Made by a program: the position numbers and the translations under genes. The notes under the pieces were generated by a model. The model did not search any database. It saw nothing but the letters and a program-made list of their open reading frames with translations, and was not told the DNA's origin. A DNA stretch of 5,361 bases from an uncultured Collinsella sp. (lineage in GTDB: Bacteria > Actinomycetota > Coriobacteriia > Coriobacteriales > Coriobacteriaceae). Below, in pieces: positions 1 through 4,556 of the stretch (position 1 is its first letter; every line of letters starts with the position of its first letter). Location of the stretch: assembly GCA_900549185.1 (NCBI GenBank), contig URNM01000122.1:1-5361 (forward strand). Direction: 5' to 3'.

Positions 1-2
1 GT

Positions 3-36
3 GTCTCGTGGGCTCGGAGATGTGTATAAGAGACAG
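3..36 (+). other. Nextera read-2 adapter with Tn5 mosaic end (artefact)
   Basis: The first bases match the Illumina Nextera read-2 transposon adapter: GTCTCGTGGGCTCGG followed by the 19-bp Tn5 mosaic end at 18-36 (AGATGTGTATAAGAGACAG). It is synthetic library sequence, not a resident transposon. Genomic DNA begins at about position 37. Read forward, the mosaic end encodes MCIRDS, which gives a spurious start to an open frame antisense to rnc. The two bases before it (1-2) are probably the end of the index sequence. Confidence 0.98.
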
Positions 37-568
37 CCGGAGGTTCGTGACCGTCGGCTTGCACGCACTCCTGCAAAAACGACTTGGGGTTCGCAGGATG
101 CTCGGCACGCTCGGAAGCCAAATGCGGCTTAAGCGTACGATGGATAAACTCTGCCGCGGCATCCCAGCCGGCATCCAGGTACAACGCGCCCACGAGCGAC
201 TCATAGACGTTCTCGAGGGCCGAATGCAGGCCGCGCGCACCGGTACCGGTCTCGGAGGCACCAAAGATGATGATGTCGTCGATGCCCAGCTCGTGAGAAA
301 CCTCGGACAGCGTAGCGCCCGAGACAAGCGACACCTTCAAGCGCGTGAGCTTGCCCTCGTCAAACTCCGGATAGGACTCAAACAGGGAGCGTGCGACCAC
401 AGCGCCCAAAATGGAATCGCCCAAGAACTCAAGGCGCTCATAGCTGGCAGAAACCGGCTGGCCCTCGACTGCCGAGGGATGCGTAAGCGCCGCGCGCAGC
501 AGCACCTTATTGTTGAACTCGTGGCCCAGGATTTCCTGGGCGCGCGTAAGTCGGTCGGATAAAGCCAA
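37..568 (-). CDS. rnc: Ribonuclease III, 3' end missing (cut by adapter)
   Basis: Endoribonuclease that cuts double-stranded RNA, mainly in processing of 16S and 23S rRNA precursors and of some mRNAs. About 177 codons are present. The RNase III signature ERLEFLGDSILG is at residues 44-55, followed by DEGKLTR (70-76) and a helix ENVYESLVGALYLD (119-132). The second, double-stranded-RNA-binding domain starts at NPKSFLQECVQADG (160-173) and is then cut off by the adapter; roughly 50-60 residues are missing compared with the usual 220-250. By alignment to E. coli RNase III, the metal-binding residues are Glu44, Glu47, Asp51, Glu71 and Glu123, but the position of E. coli Asp114 is Asn120 here. The start is TTG (568-566): an in-frame stop lies 3 nt upstream and no ATG is available before the conserved domain. 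The gene follows acpP by 3 nt and is probably translationally coupled to it. Confidence 0.95.
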
Positions 569-571
569 GAC

Positions 572-814
572 TTAGGCCTCCTTGGCAGCTTCGATAGCGT
601 CGACGGCGTCGGCGACAGAGTTGAGCGAGAGCAGGGTCTCGTCATCGATCTCGAGGTTGAACTCGTCCTCGATAGCCGTAACCAGCTGCAGGCGCTCGAG
701 CGAGTTGGCATCGAGGTCGTCAAAGGTGGTCTCCTCGCTAATTTCGGCAACATCGACGCCCAGAACGTCAGCAGCGACCTCGGCGATCTTGTCGAAGATT
801 TCGGAGCGGTCCAT
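572..814 (-). CDS. acpP: Acyl carrier protein
   Basis: Small acidic carrier (80 residues, the normal length) that holds growing fatty-acyl chains as thioesters on a 4'-phosphopantetheine arm; cytosolic, partner of the type II fatty acid synthase and of PlsX. The four-helix pattern is clear: an N-terminal helix (DRSEIFDKIAEVAADVLGV), the attachment region FDDLDANSLERLQLV (31-45) with Ser38 as the modified serine, and helix III/IV acidic segments ending in VADAVDAIEAAKEA. The usual Asp-Ser-Leu motif reads Asn37-Ser38-Leu39. The ATG at 814 is preceded by GAGAGGAAG with AGGA 6 nt upstream; longer upstream frames have no conserved sequence and run through a palindrome and plsX. It lies 124 bp downstream of plsX in a leader of its own and 3 nt before rnc, an order also common in Firmicutes. 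It could be a dedicated ACP paralogue, but its position beside plsX argues for the main fatty-acid ACP. Confidence 0.95.
   Translation of the reverse strand: MDRSEIFDKIAEVAADVLGVDVAEISEETTFDDLDANSLERLQLVTAIEDEFNLEIDDETLLSLNSVADAVDAIEAAKEA
577..583 (-). promoter_or_regulatory. Ribosome binding site for rnc, inside acpP
   Basis: AAGGAGG, complementary to the 16S rRNA 3' end, lies 8 nt before the TTG start of rnc. The same bases encode the Lys-Glu-Ala end of ACP. This site is what fixes TTG as the rnc start. Confidence 0.85.
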
Positions 815-850
815 AGCGCTTCCTCTCATAGTGCATGAATACCAAAAGAA

Positions 851-872
851 TGGTACCGCCCGGGCGGTACCA
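851..872. promoter_or_regulatory. Perfect 22-bp palindrome in acpP leader
   Basis: The arm TGGTACCGCCC (851-861) is followed with no spacer by its exact complement GGGCGGTACCA (862-872). The centre lies about 47 bp upstream of the acpP start. As RNA on the minus strand it could fold into a GC-rich hairpin (9 bp with a 4-nt loop, or slightly less), followed by ATTCTTTT, a weak U-rich tract. It could therefore be a protein operator, a terminator/attenuator after plsX, or both. No regulator can be named from the sequence. Confidence 0.75.
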
Positions 873-885
873 AGACACGGTTCTG

Positions 886-891
886 ATTCTA
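886..891 (-). promoter_or_regulatory. Possible -10 box for acpP-rnc
   Basis: TAGAAT matches five of six bases of the TATAAT consensus and lies in the plsX-acpP gap. No convincing -35 box is seen at 16-18 bp. If used, transcription would start near 879 and place the 22-bp palindrome at about +8 to +29, where a bound repressor or an RNA hairpin could act. Confidence 0.3.
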
Positions 892-938
892 CCCCACGAC
901 GTGCGCCGCGAAGCACATAACAGCGCTCTAACTCGCTC

Positions 939-1958
939 TTATAAAACGATACCGTCCATAGAGTTGGCGACATTCTCGACCAGCCCGGCGCGCACGGCTT
1001 CGGCCGCCGCGAGCGTACCGTTCTTGACAGCCTCGACCGAGGTGGCGCCATGGCCGATCAGGACCACGCCGCGCAGGCCCAAAAGAATCGCGCCGCCCTT
1101 GGCGTCGCCAGAGAGCTTGGCCTTAATCTCGCGCATCTGCTTTTTGATGAGCAGCGCGGCAATCTTGGTGCAGAGCGAAGACATAAAGACACCCTTGAGC
1201 TCCTGCAGCAAAAACTTGGCAGCGCCCTCGGTAGCCTTGAGCGCAATATTGCCCGACATGCCATCGGCAACGACGACATCGAAGTTGCCTGAGGTGAGGT
1301 CGGTGCCCTCGCAGTTACCAACAAAGCCGGGAACGGCGGCTTTCATGGCCGGGAAGCAGGCCTTGGTAAAGTTGGAGCCCTTCTCATCCTCGGTGCCGTT
1401 GGCAAGCAGGCCCACGCGGGGATGCTCGATGCCCAGGACGACGCGCGCATAGGCACAACCCATCTGGGCAAAACGCACCATATCGTCGACCTCGACATCG
1501 GGGTTGGCGCCCATGTCGCACAGGACCGTCAGGCCGCCGGCACGATTGGGCAGCGCATTGGTAAGGCACGGACGCACCGGCTGCTTCTTGCCCTCGGCCT
1601 GATACCTAAATGGCGTCACATAAGCGGTAGCCGCGGCGGTCATAGCACCAGTAGAACCAGCAGAGAAGAACGCGTCTGCGTTGCCCTTCTTAATGGCACG
1701 GCAGGAAAGCACAATCGAAGACTTGCGCTTGGTCATCACGGCGCGAATGGGATCGTCATCCATGGCGATAACGTCAGGTGCCTCAAGGGCCTCGACACGT
1801 GCATGGGAAGCTGCAAAGGGATTGACGATTTCGGCGGGGCCAGCTGCCAAGACCTCGATATCGGGATCGGAGGCAAGTGCAGCCTCGATACCATCGAGAA
1901 CAACCTGAGGTTTCTCGTCTCCACCCACAACGTCTACACAAACGCGAACGTTACTCAT
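939..1958 (-). CDS. plsX: Phosphate acyltransferase PlsX
   Basis: Converts acyl-ACP plus inorganic phosphate to acyl-phosphate and ACP, the acyl donor for PlsY in the first step of phospholipid synthesis; a peripheral membrane enzyme. The product has 339 residues, within the usual 330-350. Family landmarks are an N-terminal VDVVGGDEKP (residues 8-17; usual form DAMGGD.AP), DDDPIRAV (67-74), ADAFFSAGSTGAMTAAAT (94-111; usual SAGNTGA), LCDMGANPDV (146-155), FAQMGCAYARVVLGIEHPRVGLLANG (163-188), GNCEG.D (214-220), VADGMSGNIALKATEG (230-245), and a C-terminal GGAILLGLRGVVLIGHG (288-304). The start is the second of two close ATGs (1958): AAGGAG is 7 nt from it but only 1 nt from the ATG at 1964. 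acpP, encoding its acyl-carrier substrate, follows after 124 bp. The gene begins just after an intrinsic terminator, so its expression needs read-through or a promoter upstream of that hairpin. Confidence 0.96.
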   Translation of the reverse strand: MSNVRVCVDVVGGDEKPQVVLDGIEAALASDPDIEVLAAGPAEIVNPFAASHARVEALEAPDVIAMDDDPIRAVMTKRKSSIVLSCRAIKKGNADAFFSAGSTGAMTAAATAYVTPFRYQAEGKKQPVRPCLTNALPNRAGGLTVLCDMGANPDVEVDDMVRFAQMGCAYARVVLGIEHPRVGLLANGTEDEKGSNFTKACFPAMKAAVPGFVGNCEGTDLTSGNFDVVVADGMSGNIALKATEGAAKFLLQELKGVFMSSLCTKIAALLIKKQMREIKAKLSGDAKGGAILLGLRGVVLIGHGATSVEAVKNGTLAAAEAVRAGLVENVANSMDGIVL

Positions 1959-1965
1959 ATACATG

Positions 1966-1971
1966 CTCCTT
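1966..1971 (-). promoter_or_regulatory. Ribosome binding site deciding the plsX start
   Basis: AAGGAG lies 7 nt before ATG 1958 (MSNV...) and only 1 nt before the in-frame ATG at 1964 (MYMSNV...), so 1958 is favoured. It begins only a few bases after the U-tract of the preceding terminator hairpin. Confidence 0.8.
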
Positions 1972-1973
1972 AT

Positions 1974-2005
1974 ACAAAAATGGCCGACTCATTGAGCCGG
2001 CCATT
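1974..2005 (-). terminator. Intrinsic terminator after rpmF / possible plsX attenuator
   Basis: On the minus strand, AATGGCCGGCTC pairs with GAGTCGGCCATT around a 3-nt AAT loop. This gives 12 base pairs with a single G-U, and five T's run from the stem end (TTTTTGT). It is a classic Rho-independent terminator for rpmF transcription. The hairpin ends about 3 nt before the plsX ribosome binding site, so any plsX transcript starting upstream must contain it. There is no T-run on the other strand, so it acts only in the minus direction. Confidence 0.85.
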
Positions 2006-2008
2006 GTG

Positions 2009-2022
2009 GTTCCATTTGGAAC
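2009..2022 (-). repeat. Small inverted repeat upstream of terminator
   Basis: GTTCC-AAAT-GGAAC gives a 5-bp stem with a 4-nt loop, just before the terminator hairpin in the rpmF-plsX gap. Its AAATGG (2017-2012) could alternatively pair with CCATTT (1983-1978) in the terminator's 3' arm, but 6 bp is weak against a 12-bp terminator stem. Confidence 0.4.
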
Positions 2023-2036
2023 GGCATCGCATCCAG

Positions 2037-2058
2037 AGTATACCGTTACTCGGTAACG
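2037..2058 (-). promoter_or_regulatory. Possible plsX promoter with palindromic operator
   Basis: TATACT (2042-2037) matches five of six bases of the -10 consensus, about 80 bp upstream of plsX and just after the rpmF stop. Immediately upstream is a perfect inverted repeat, CGTTAC-CGA-GTAACG (2058-2044), spanning the last rpmF codons and stop, where a -35/-10 spacer would be. No good -35 is seen. The arrangement resembles an operator within a promoter, as in FapR-type control of lipid genes, but the sequence does not match the FapR box well enough to name it. Confidence 0.3.
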
Positions 2059-2225
2059 ATAACCTCGCGGTCCTTGTAGAAACCGCAGCTGGGGCACACG
2101 TGGTGCGGAAGCTTGACAGCGCCGCAACGGGGGCACGTGGACTGAGCCGCAGCCGAAATCTTCATGTTGGCGGAACGACGGGTGTGAGTGCGGATACGAC
2201 CCTGCTTTTGTTTAGGTACGGGCAT
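2046..2225 (-). CDS. rpmF: 50S ribosomal protein L32 (zinc-ribbon form)
   Basis: Small component of the large ribosomal subunit. It is 59 residues long, reading MPVPKQKQGRIRTHTRRSAN and then a zinc ribbon with CPRC (31-34) and CPSC (44-47), ending DREVIVTE. The conserved MAVPK-type basic N-terminus and the two CxxC pairs are diagnostic; with all four cysteines it is the zinc-binding (C+) type. The start ATG (2225) is preceded by AAGGAAGG at a 5-nt spacing. It lies 64 bp after the DUF177 gene, the classic yceD-rpmF pairing seen across bacteria, and is followed by an intrinsic terminator. No zinc-repressor box is recognisable in the short upstream gap. Confidence 0.97.
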   Translation of the reverse strand: MPVPKQKQGRIRTHTRRSANMKISAAAQSTCPRCGAVKLPHHVCPSCGFYKDREVIVTE

Positions 2226-2289
2226 AGTGACCTTCCTTATGAACTATCCAGTGTGGCGATTACGCGCAAGTAGCGATACTACCACAGTT

Positions 2290-2844
2290 TTACTCATCGA
2301 GCCTGAGATTCTTCAATGCTGCAAATGGATTTTCCGTGGCCTCGGCCCATTCGGCCTCGGCTTGGGCAGCACAATCGCATTGCTCGACGTTGAGATTGCA
2401 ACCGCAAGTGGGGCACAGACCGCGGCAATCGGGCTTGCAGAGCACCACGAACGGCGTGTCCATAACGACCGCGTCATTGATGGGCTCGCCCAGATCGACG
2501 AGACGGTCCTCACCCAGGAGCTCGTAGCCGTCCTCGTAGGCCTCGGGATCCTCGGGCTCCTCAAAGAGGTAGAACTCCTCGATCTCGCCGGCGATATCAA
2601 ACGAGGCGGGCTCCAGGCAACGGTCGCACTCGCCGGTGGCGTGCGCGCGGACCATGCCCGTGAGCAAGACACCGGTACCGGCATTGGTAAAGACAACGTC
2701 GTAGTCAATGCCGTCCTGAAGCTGGTACTCCTTCTCGCCCACCGTGTAGGTGGCGACATCGACCTTACCGGTCAGCGGATACGAATCTCCAGGAAACTCG
2801 AGCTGCTCGGAAAGATCGACGGTAACGCTCGGGAACTCAGCCAT
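2290..2844 (-). CDS. yceD: DUF177 (YceD family) protein
   Basis: Member of the DUF177/YceD family encoded next to rpmF in most bacteria. The biochemical role is not settled; homologues in E. coli and plants are linked to 23S rRNA accumulation. The product has 184 residues, within the usual 150-190. Visible features are an N-terminal LSEQLEFPGDSYPLTGKVD, GMVRAHATGECDRCLEPASFDI (63-84) with Cys73-x2-Cys76, an acidic stretch EEPEDPEAYEDGYELLGED (95-113), and the signature CKPDCRGLCPTCGCNLN (136-152), probably a metal-binding cysteine cluster, with two further cysteines at 156 and 158. It ends ENPFAALKNLRLDE, a family-typical C-terminus. The start is ATG 2844, sharing one base with the upstream TAA (TAATG); no good ribosome binding site is seen, so translation probably depends on coupling. 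Earlier in-frame ATGs would overlap the upstream gene by about 52 nt and add unconserved sequence. Confidence 0.92.
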   Translation of the reverse strand: MAEFPSVTVDLSEQLEFPGDSYPLTGKVDVATYTVGEKEYQLQDGIDYDVVFTNAGTGVLLTGMVRAHATGECDRCLEPASFDIAGEIEEFYLFEEPEDPEAYEDGYELLGEDRLVDLGEPINDAVVMDTPFVVLCKPDCRGLCPTCGCNLNVEQCDCAAQAEAEWAEATENPFAALKNLRLDE

Positions 2845-3341
2845 TACCACTGACCATTCTGCTGGGCGGCACCCTCGTTGAGCTGCTGACGGCAACGGGT
2901 AACGGTGCCGGTCAGGCTCTTGAGGTTCTCCTCCAGGTGCGTAAAGACCTGCTCTGCGTAGTCCTCGGCAGCATAACGCGTCTCACGCTCGTACTGCTGG
3001 GCACGATCGCGGATGTCGTCGGCCTGCTGCTGCGCAAGGCGGACGATCTCCTGCTCACCGGCAATGGTGAGGGCCTGCTGCTGAGCGTCGGCGATGATGG
3101 AATCGGCCTGAGCGGCGGCGGAAGCCATAAGCTCCTCGCGCTCCTTAAGGATACGGCGGGACTTCTGCCACTCCTCGGGATAGCTCATGCGGATCTCGTC
3201 GAGGATATTGAAGAACACGTCGGCGTCGATGACCTTGAACTGAGCGTTCTTGCCGAAAGGCGGCTTGGCTTCCTCGATCAGCCCTTCGAGCTCATCGACC
3301 AAGCTGACGATCCTATCGCCAGGAAAATTCTCGCCCGGCAT
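2844..3341 (-). CDS. SepIVA/DivIVA-like coiled-coil protein
   Basis: Soluble coiled-coil protein of 165 residues with no signal peptide or membrane segment. An N-terminal segment IVSLVDELEGLIEEAKPPFG...FKVIDADVFFNILDEIRMSYPEEW (11-58) is followed by a Gln/Ala/Glu-rich coiled coil (about 60-130) and a C-terminal helix YAEQVFTHLEENLKSLTGTVTRCRQQL (128-154). This layout and its place directly before DUF177 resemble mycobacterial SepIVA (Rv2927c, next to the DUF177 gene Rv2926c), a DivIVA-domain protein involved in septation and elongation. The present protein is clearly shorter. The function is inferred from context and general likeness, not from a catalytic motif. Automatic annotation may call it ATP synthase subunit b-like because of the coiled coil; that is unlikely here. 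The start is ATG 3341, with AAAGGAG 5 nt upstream; the ATGs at 3356 and 3365 have no ribosome binding site. Its TAA overlaps the DUF177 ATG by one base. Confidence 0.7.
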   Translation of the reverse strand: MPGENFPGDRIVSLVDELEGLIEEAKPPFGKNAQFKVIDADVFFNILDEIRMSYPEEWQKSRRILKEREELMASAAAQADSIIADAQQQALTIAGEQEIVRLAQQQADDIRDRAQQYERETRYAAEDYAEQVFTHLEENLKSLTGTVTRCRQQLNEGAAQQNGQW

Positions 3342-3346
3342 CCGGT

Positions 3347-3353
3347 CTCCTTT
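3347..3353 (-). promoter_or_regulatory. Ribosome binding site deciding the SepIVA-like start
   Basis: AAAGGAG lies 5 nt before ATG 3341 (MPGENF...). It falls downstream of the in-frame ATGs at 3356 and 3365, which would otherwise lengthen the protein by 5 or 8 residues, so those are rejected. Confidence 0.8.
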
Positions 3354-3376
3354 CATAGGTAACATATCATCGTGCT

Positions 3377-3385
3377 AGTTTACCA
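3377..3385 (-). promoter_or_regulatory. Possible extended -10 promoter before SepIVA-like gene
   Basis: TGG-TAAACT in the 68-bp gap after coaD resembles an extended -10 (TGn plus 4/6 of TATAAT). No good -35 box is seen. An alternative is TATGTT at 3366-3361, preceded by TGA. No T-tracted hairpin follows coaD, so the downstream genes could also be reached by read-through. Confidence 0.22.
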
Positions 3386-3409
3386 CATGCCACCAGGCAA
3401 TAAAAAACG

Positions 3410-3907
3410 TCACGAAAAGCGATGTCTGAGCGCTTCGACCACGTTGGGCGGCACAAACGTCGATACATCGCTGCCGAGCGAGGCGATCTGGCGAACGACC
3501 GAGCTCGAGATGTAACCGTACTGCGGAGCACTCATGACAAAGATGGACTCCAGCTCGCTATCCAAGCGATAATTGAGGTCGGCCTGCTGCAGCTCATACT
3601 CAAAGTCGGTCATGGCGCGCAGGCCCTTGACCACGGCCCCCGCCCCCTGCTCACGAGCGAAGTCGACCAAGAGGCCGGTAAAGGGCAGGACTTCGACGCC
3701 GTCGATATTACCGAGCGCCTCGCGGGCCAGCGCCACGCGCTCATCGAGCATAAACGTGGTGCCCACACCGTTTTTACCCTGCGACTCTGCAACAGCGACG
3801 ATCACACTGGGAAAGATGCGGCGGGCGCGGCGGATCACATCGATATGGCCAAACGTGATGGGATCGAAGGTGCCCGGGACGATCACGCGGTTGATGGTGT
3901 CATTCAT
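3410..3907 (-). CDS. coaD: Phosphopantetheine adenylyltransferase
   Basis: Joins ATP and 4'-phosphopantetheine to give dephospho-CoA and pyrophosphate, the next-to-last step of CoA synthesis; cytosolic, hexameric in the family. The product has 165 residues (usual 158-170). The nucleotidyltransferase signature VPGTFDPITFGHIDVIRRA (10-28) carries the TxGH motif (here T18-F-G-H21). KGLRAMTDFEYELQQADLNYRL (94-115) is the family's substrate-binding segment, and the second ATP-binding motif ISSSVVR is at 133-139. All key residues are intact. The start is ATG 3907, with AGGAGG 6 nt upstream. It overlaps the end of rsmD by 8 nt, so the two are probably translationally coupled; rsmD-coaD is a very common bacterial pair. 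The window thus encodes the enzyme two steps before the prosthetic-group donor of the ACP made further downstream. Confidence 0.97.
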   Translation of the reverse strand: MNDTINRVIVPGTFDPITFGHIDVIRRARRIFPSVIVAVAESQGKNGVGTTFMLDERVALAREALGNIDGVEVLPFTGLLVDFAREQGAGAVVKGLRAMTDFEYELQQADLNYRLDSELESIFVMSAPQYGYISSSVVRQIASLGSDVSTFVPPNVVEALRHRFS

Positions 3908-4556
3908 GGGCGTCCTCCTGAAACGTCGTGGCATCGTTGTTATCGGCATCGGTGACGGCACTATCGTCCTCACCGTCGTCATCGCCGACCCAACGAAGCA
4001 GGTCGACCGAGGTAATGCCGTAGCGCTTCTCACGTACAGTCTCAAAGCCTGCCGGATGCGTGCCCGCATCGGCGGCAGCATGCTCAAACAGGGCATAAGC
4101 GCCAGGTGCAAGCAGACCCTGCTGAGCCAGGTTCTGCAGCAGTTCCTCGACCGGCTCGGCACCAAAAGCATAGGGCGGGTCGAGCAGGACCAGATCAAAG
4201 GGGCCGCCCGGTACACGACCGCGCGAGGCACTCGCCAGCATGTCGCCCGTGACCACGCGCCAACGCGCACGGTCACGGCAGAGCGACTCGATATTCTTGG
4301 TAATGAGCCGCGCGGCGTTACGATCGATCTCAAACGTCGTGAGCGAGCGGGCCCCACGAGAGAGCATCTCTAACCCTAAAGCACCGGAGCCGCCAAAGGC
4401 GTCCAGCACACGAACCTCGTCCAAATCGAAATCGAATGCCGACATGACCATAGATGCGCACGCCTCGCGCACGCGATCAGTCGTGGGGCGGGTGACATCG
4501 CGACCACGGGGCTCCTCGATCTTACGACCGCGCCATTCGCCGCCGATGATTCTCAT
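3900..4556 (-). CDS. rsmD: 16S rRNA (guanine966-N2)-methyltransferase
   Basis: Uses S-adenosylmethionine to methylate G966 (E. coli numbering) of 16S rRNA during small-subunit assembly. The product has 218 residues. The RsmD N-terminus MRIIGGEWRGRKI is followed by RPTTDRVREA (23-32), the SAM-binding loop VLDAFGGSGALGLEMLSRGA (50-69), an acidic strand end FEID (75-78), the catalytic DPPY (126-129) and the family C-terminal stretch EKRYGITSVDLLRW (176-189). Beyond that is an extra tail of 28 residues (191-218) with 12 Asp/Glu and no Lys or Arg, longer than in most RsmD proteins. The start ATG overlaps the recG TGA as ATGA, with a perfect AAGGAGGTCA site upstream. The tail overlaps coaD's ribosome binding site and start. 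Confidence 0.95.
   Translation of the reverse strand: MRIIGGEWRGRKIEEPRGRDVTRPTTDRVREACASMVMSAFDFDLDEVRVLDAFGGSGALGLEMLSRGARSLTTFEIDRNAARLITKNIESLCRDRARWRVVTGDMLASASRGRVPGGPFDLVLLDPPYAFGAEPVEELLQNLAQQGLLAPGAYALFEHAAADAGTHPAGFETVREKRYGITSVDLLRWVGDDDGEDDSAVTDADNNDATTFQEDAHE

Noticed and set aside
18..36. Tn5 mosaic end as sign of a resident transposon
   Set aside because: It is joined to the Nextera primer sequence and lies at the contig edge, with a matching adapter at the other end, so it is library-derived.
8..562. 184-codon plus-strand open frame
   Set aside because: It begins in the Nextera adapter (MGSEMCIRDS) and runs antisense to the clear RNase III gene.
1422..2273. 283-codon plus-strand open frame
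   Set aside because: Antisense to plsX and rpmF, both firmly identified. It is a product of GC-rich codon bias, with no family likeness and no ribosome binding site.
2226..2289. Promoter or zinc-repressor site before rpmF
   Set aside because: TTGCGC and GATAGT are only 15 bp apart and poorly matched; small dyads (GTAG-TATCG-CTAC, TGTGG...CCACA) are seen, but nothing resembles a known Zur box.
2188..2853. 221-codon plus-strand open frame over the DUF177 gene
   Set aside because: Leucine/valine-rich shadow of DUF177 on the opposite strand; the DUF177 cysteine signature makes the minus strand the real one.
3386..3397. TGCC-ACCA-GGCA hairpin after coaD as terminator
   Set aside because: The stem is only 4 bp and, in the direction of transcription, the T-run comes before rather than after it.
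3410..4357. 315-codon minus-strand frame longer than coaD
   Set aside because: The upstream 150 codons are an out-of-frame reading of rsmD; CoaD starts at 3907 with a good ribosome binding site and its normal length.
3573..4373. 266-codon plus-strand open frame
   Set aside because: Antisense to coaD and rsmD, Arg/Ser/Thr-rich with no recognisable domain.
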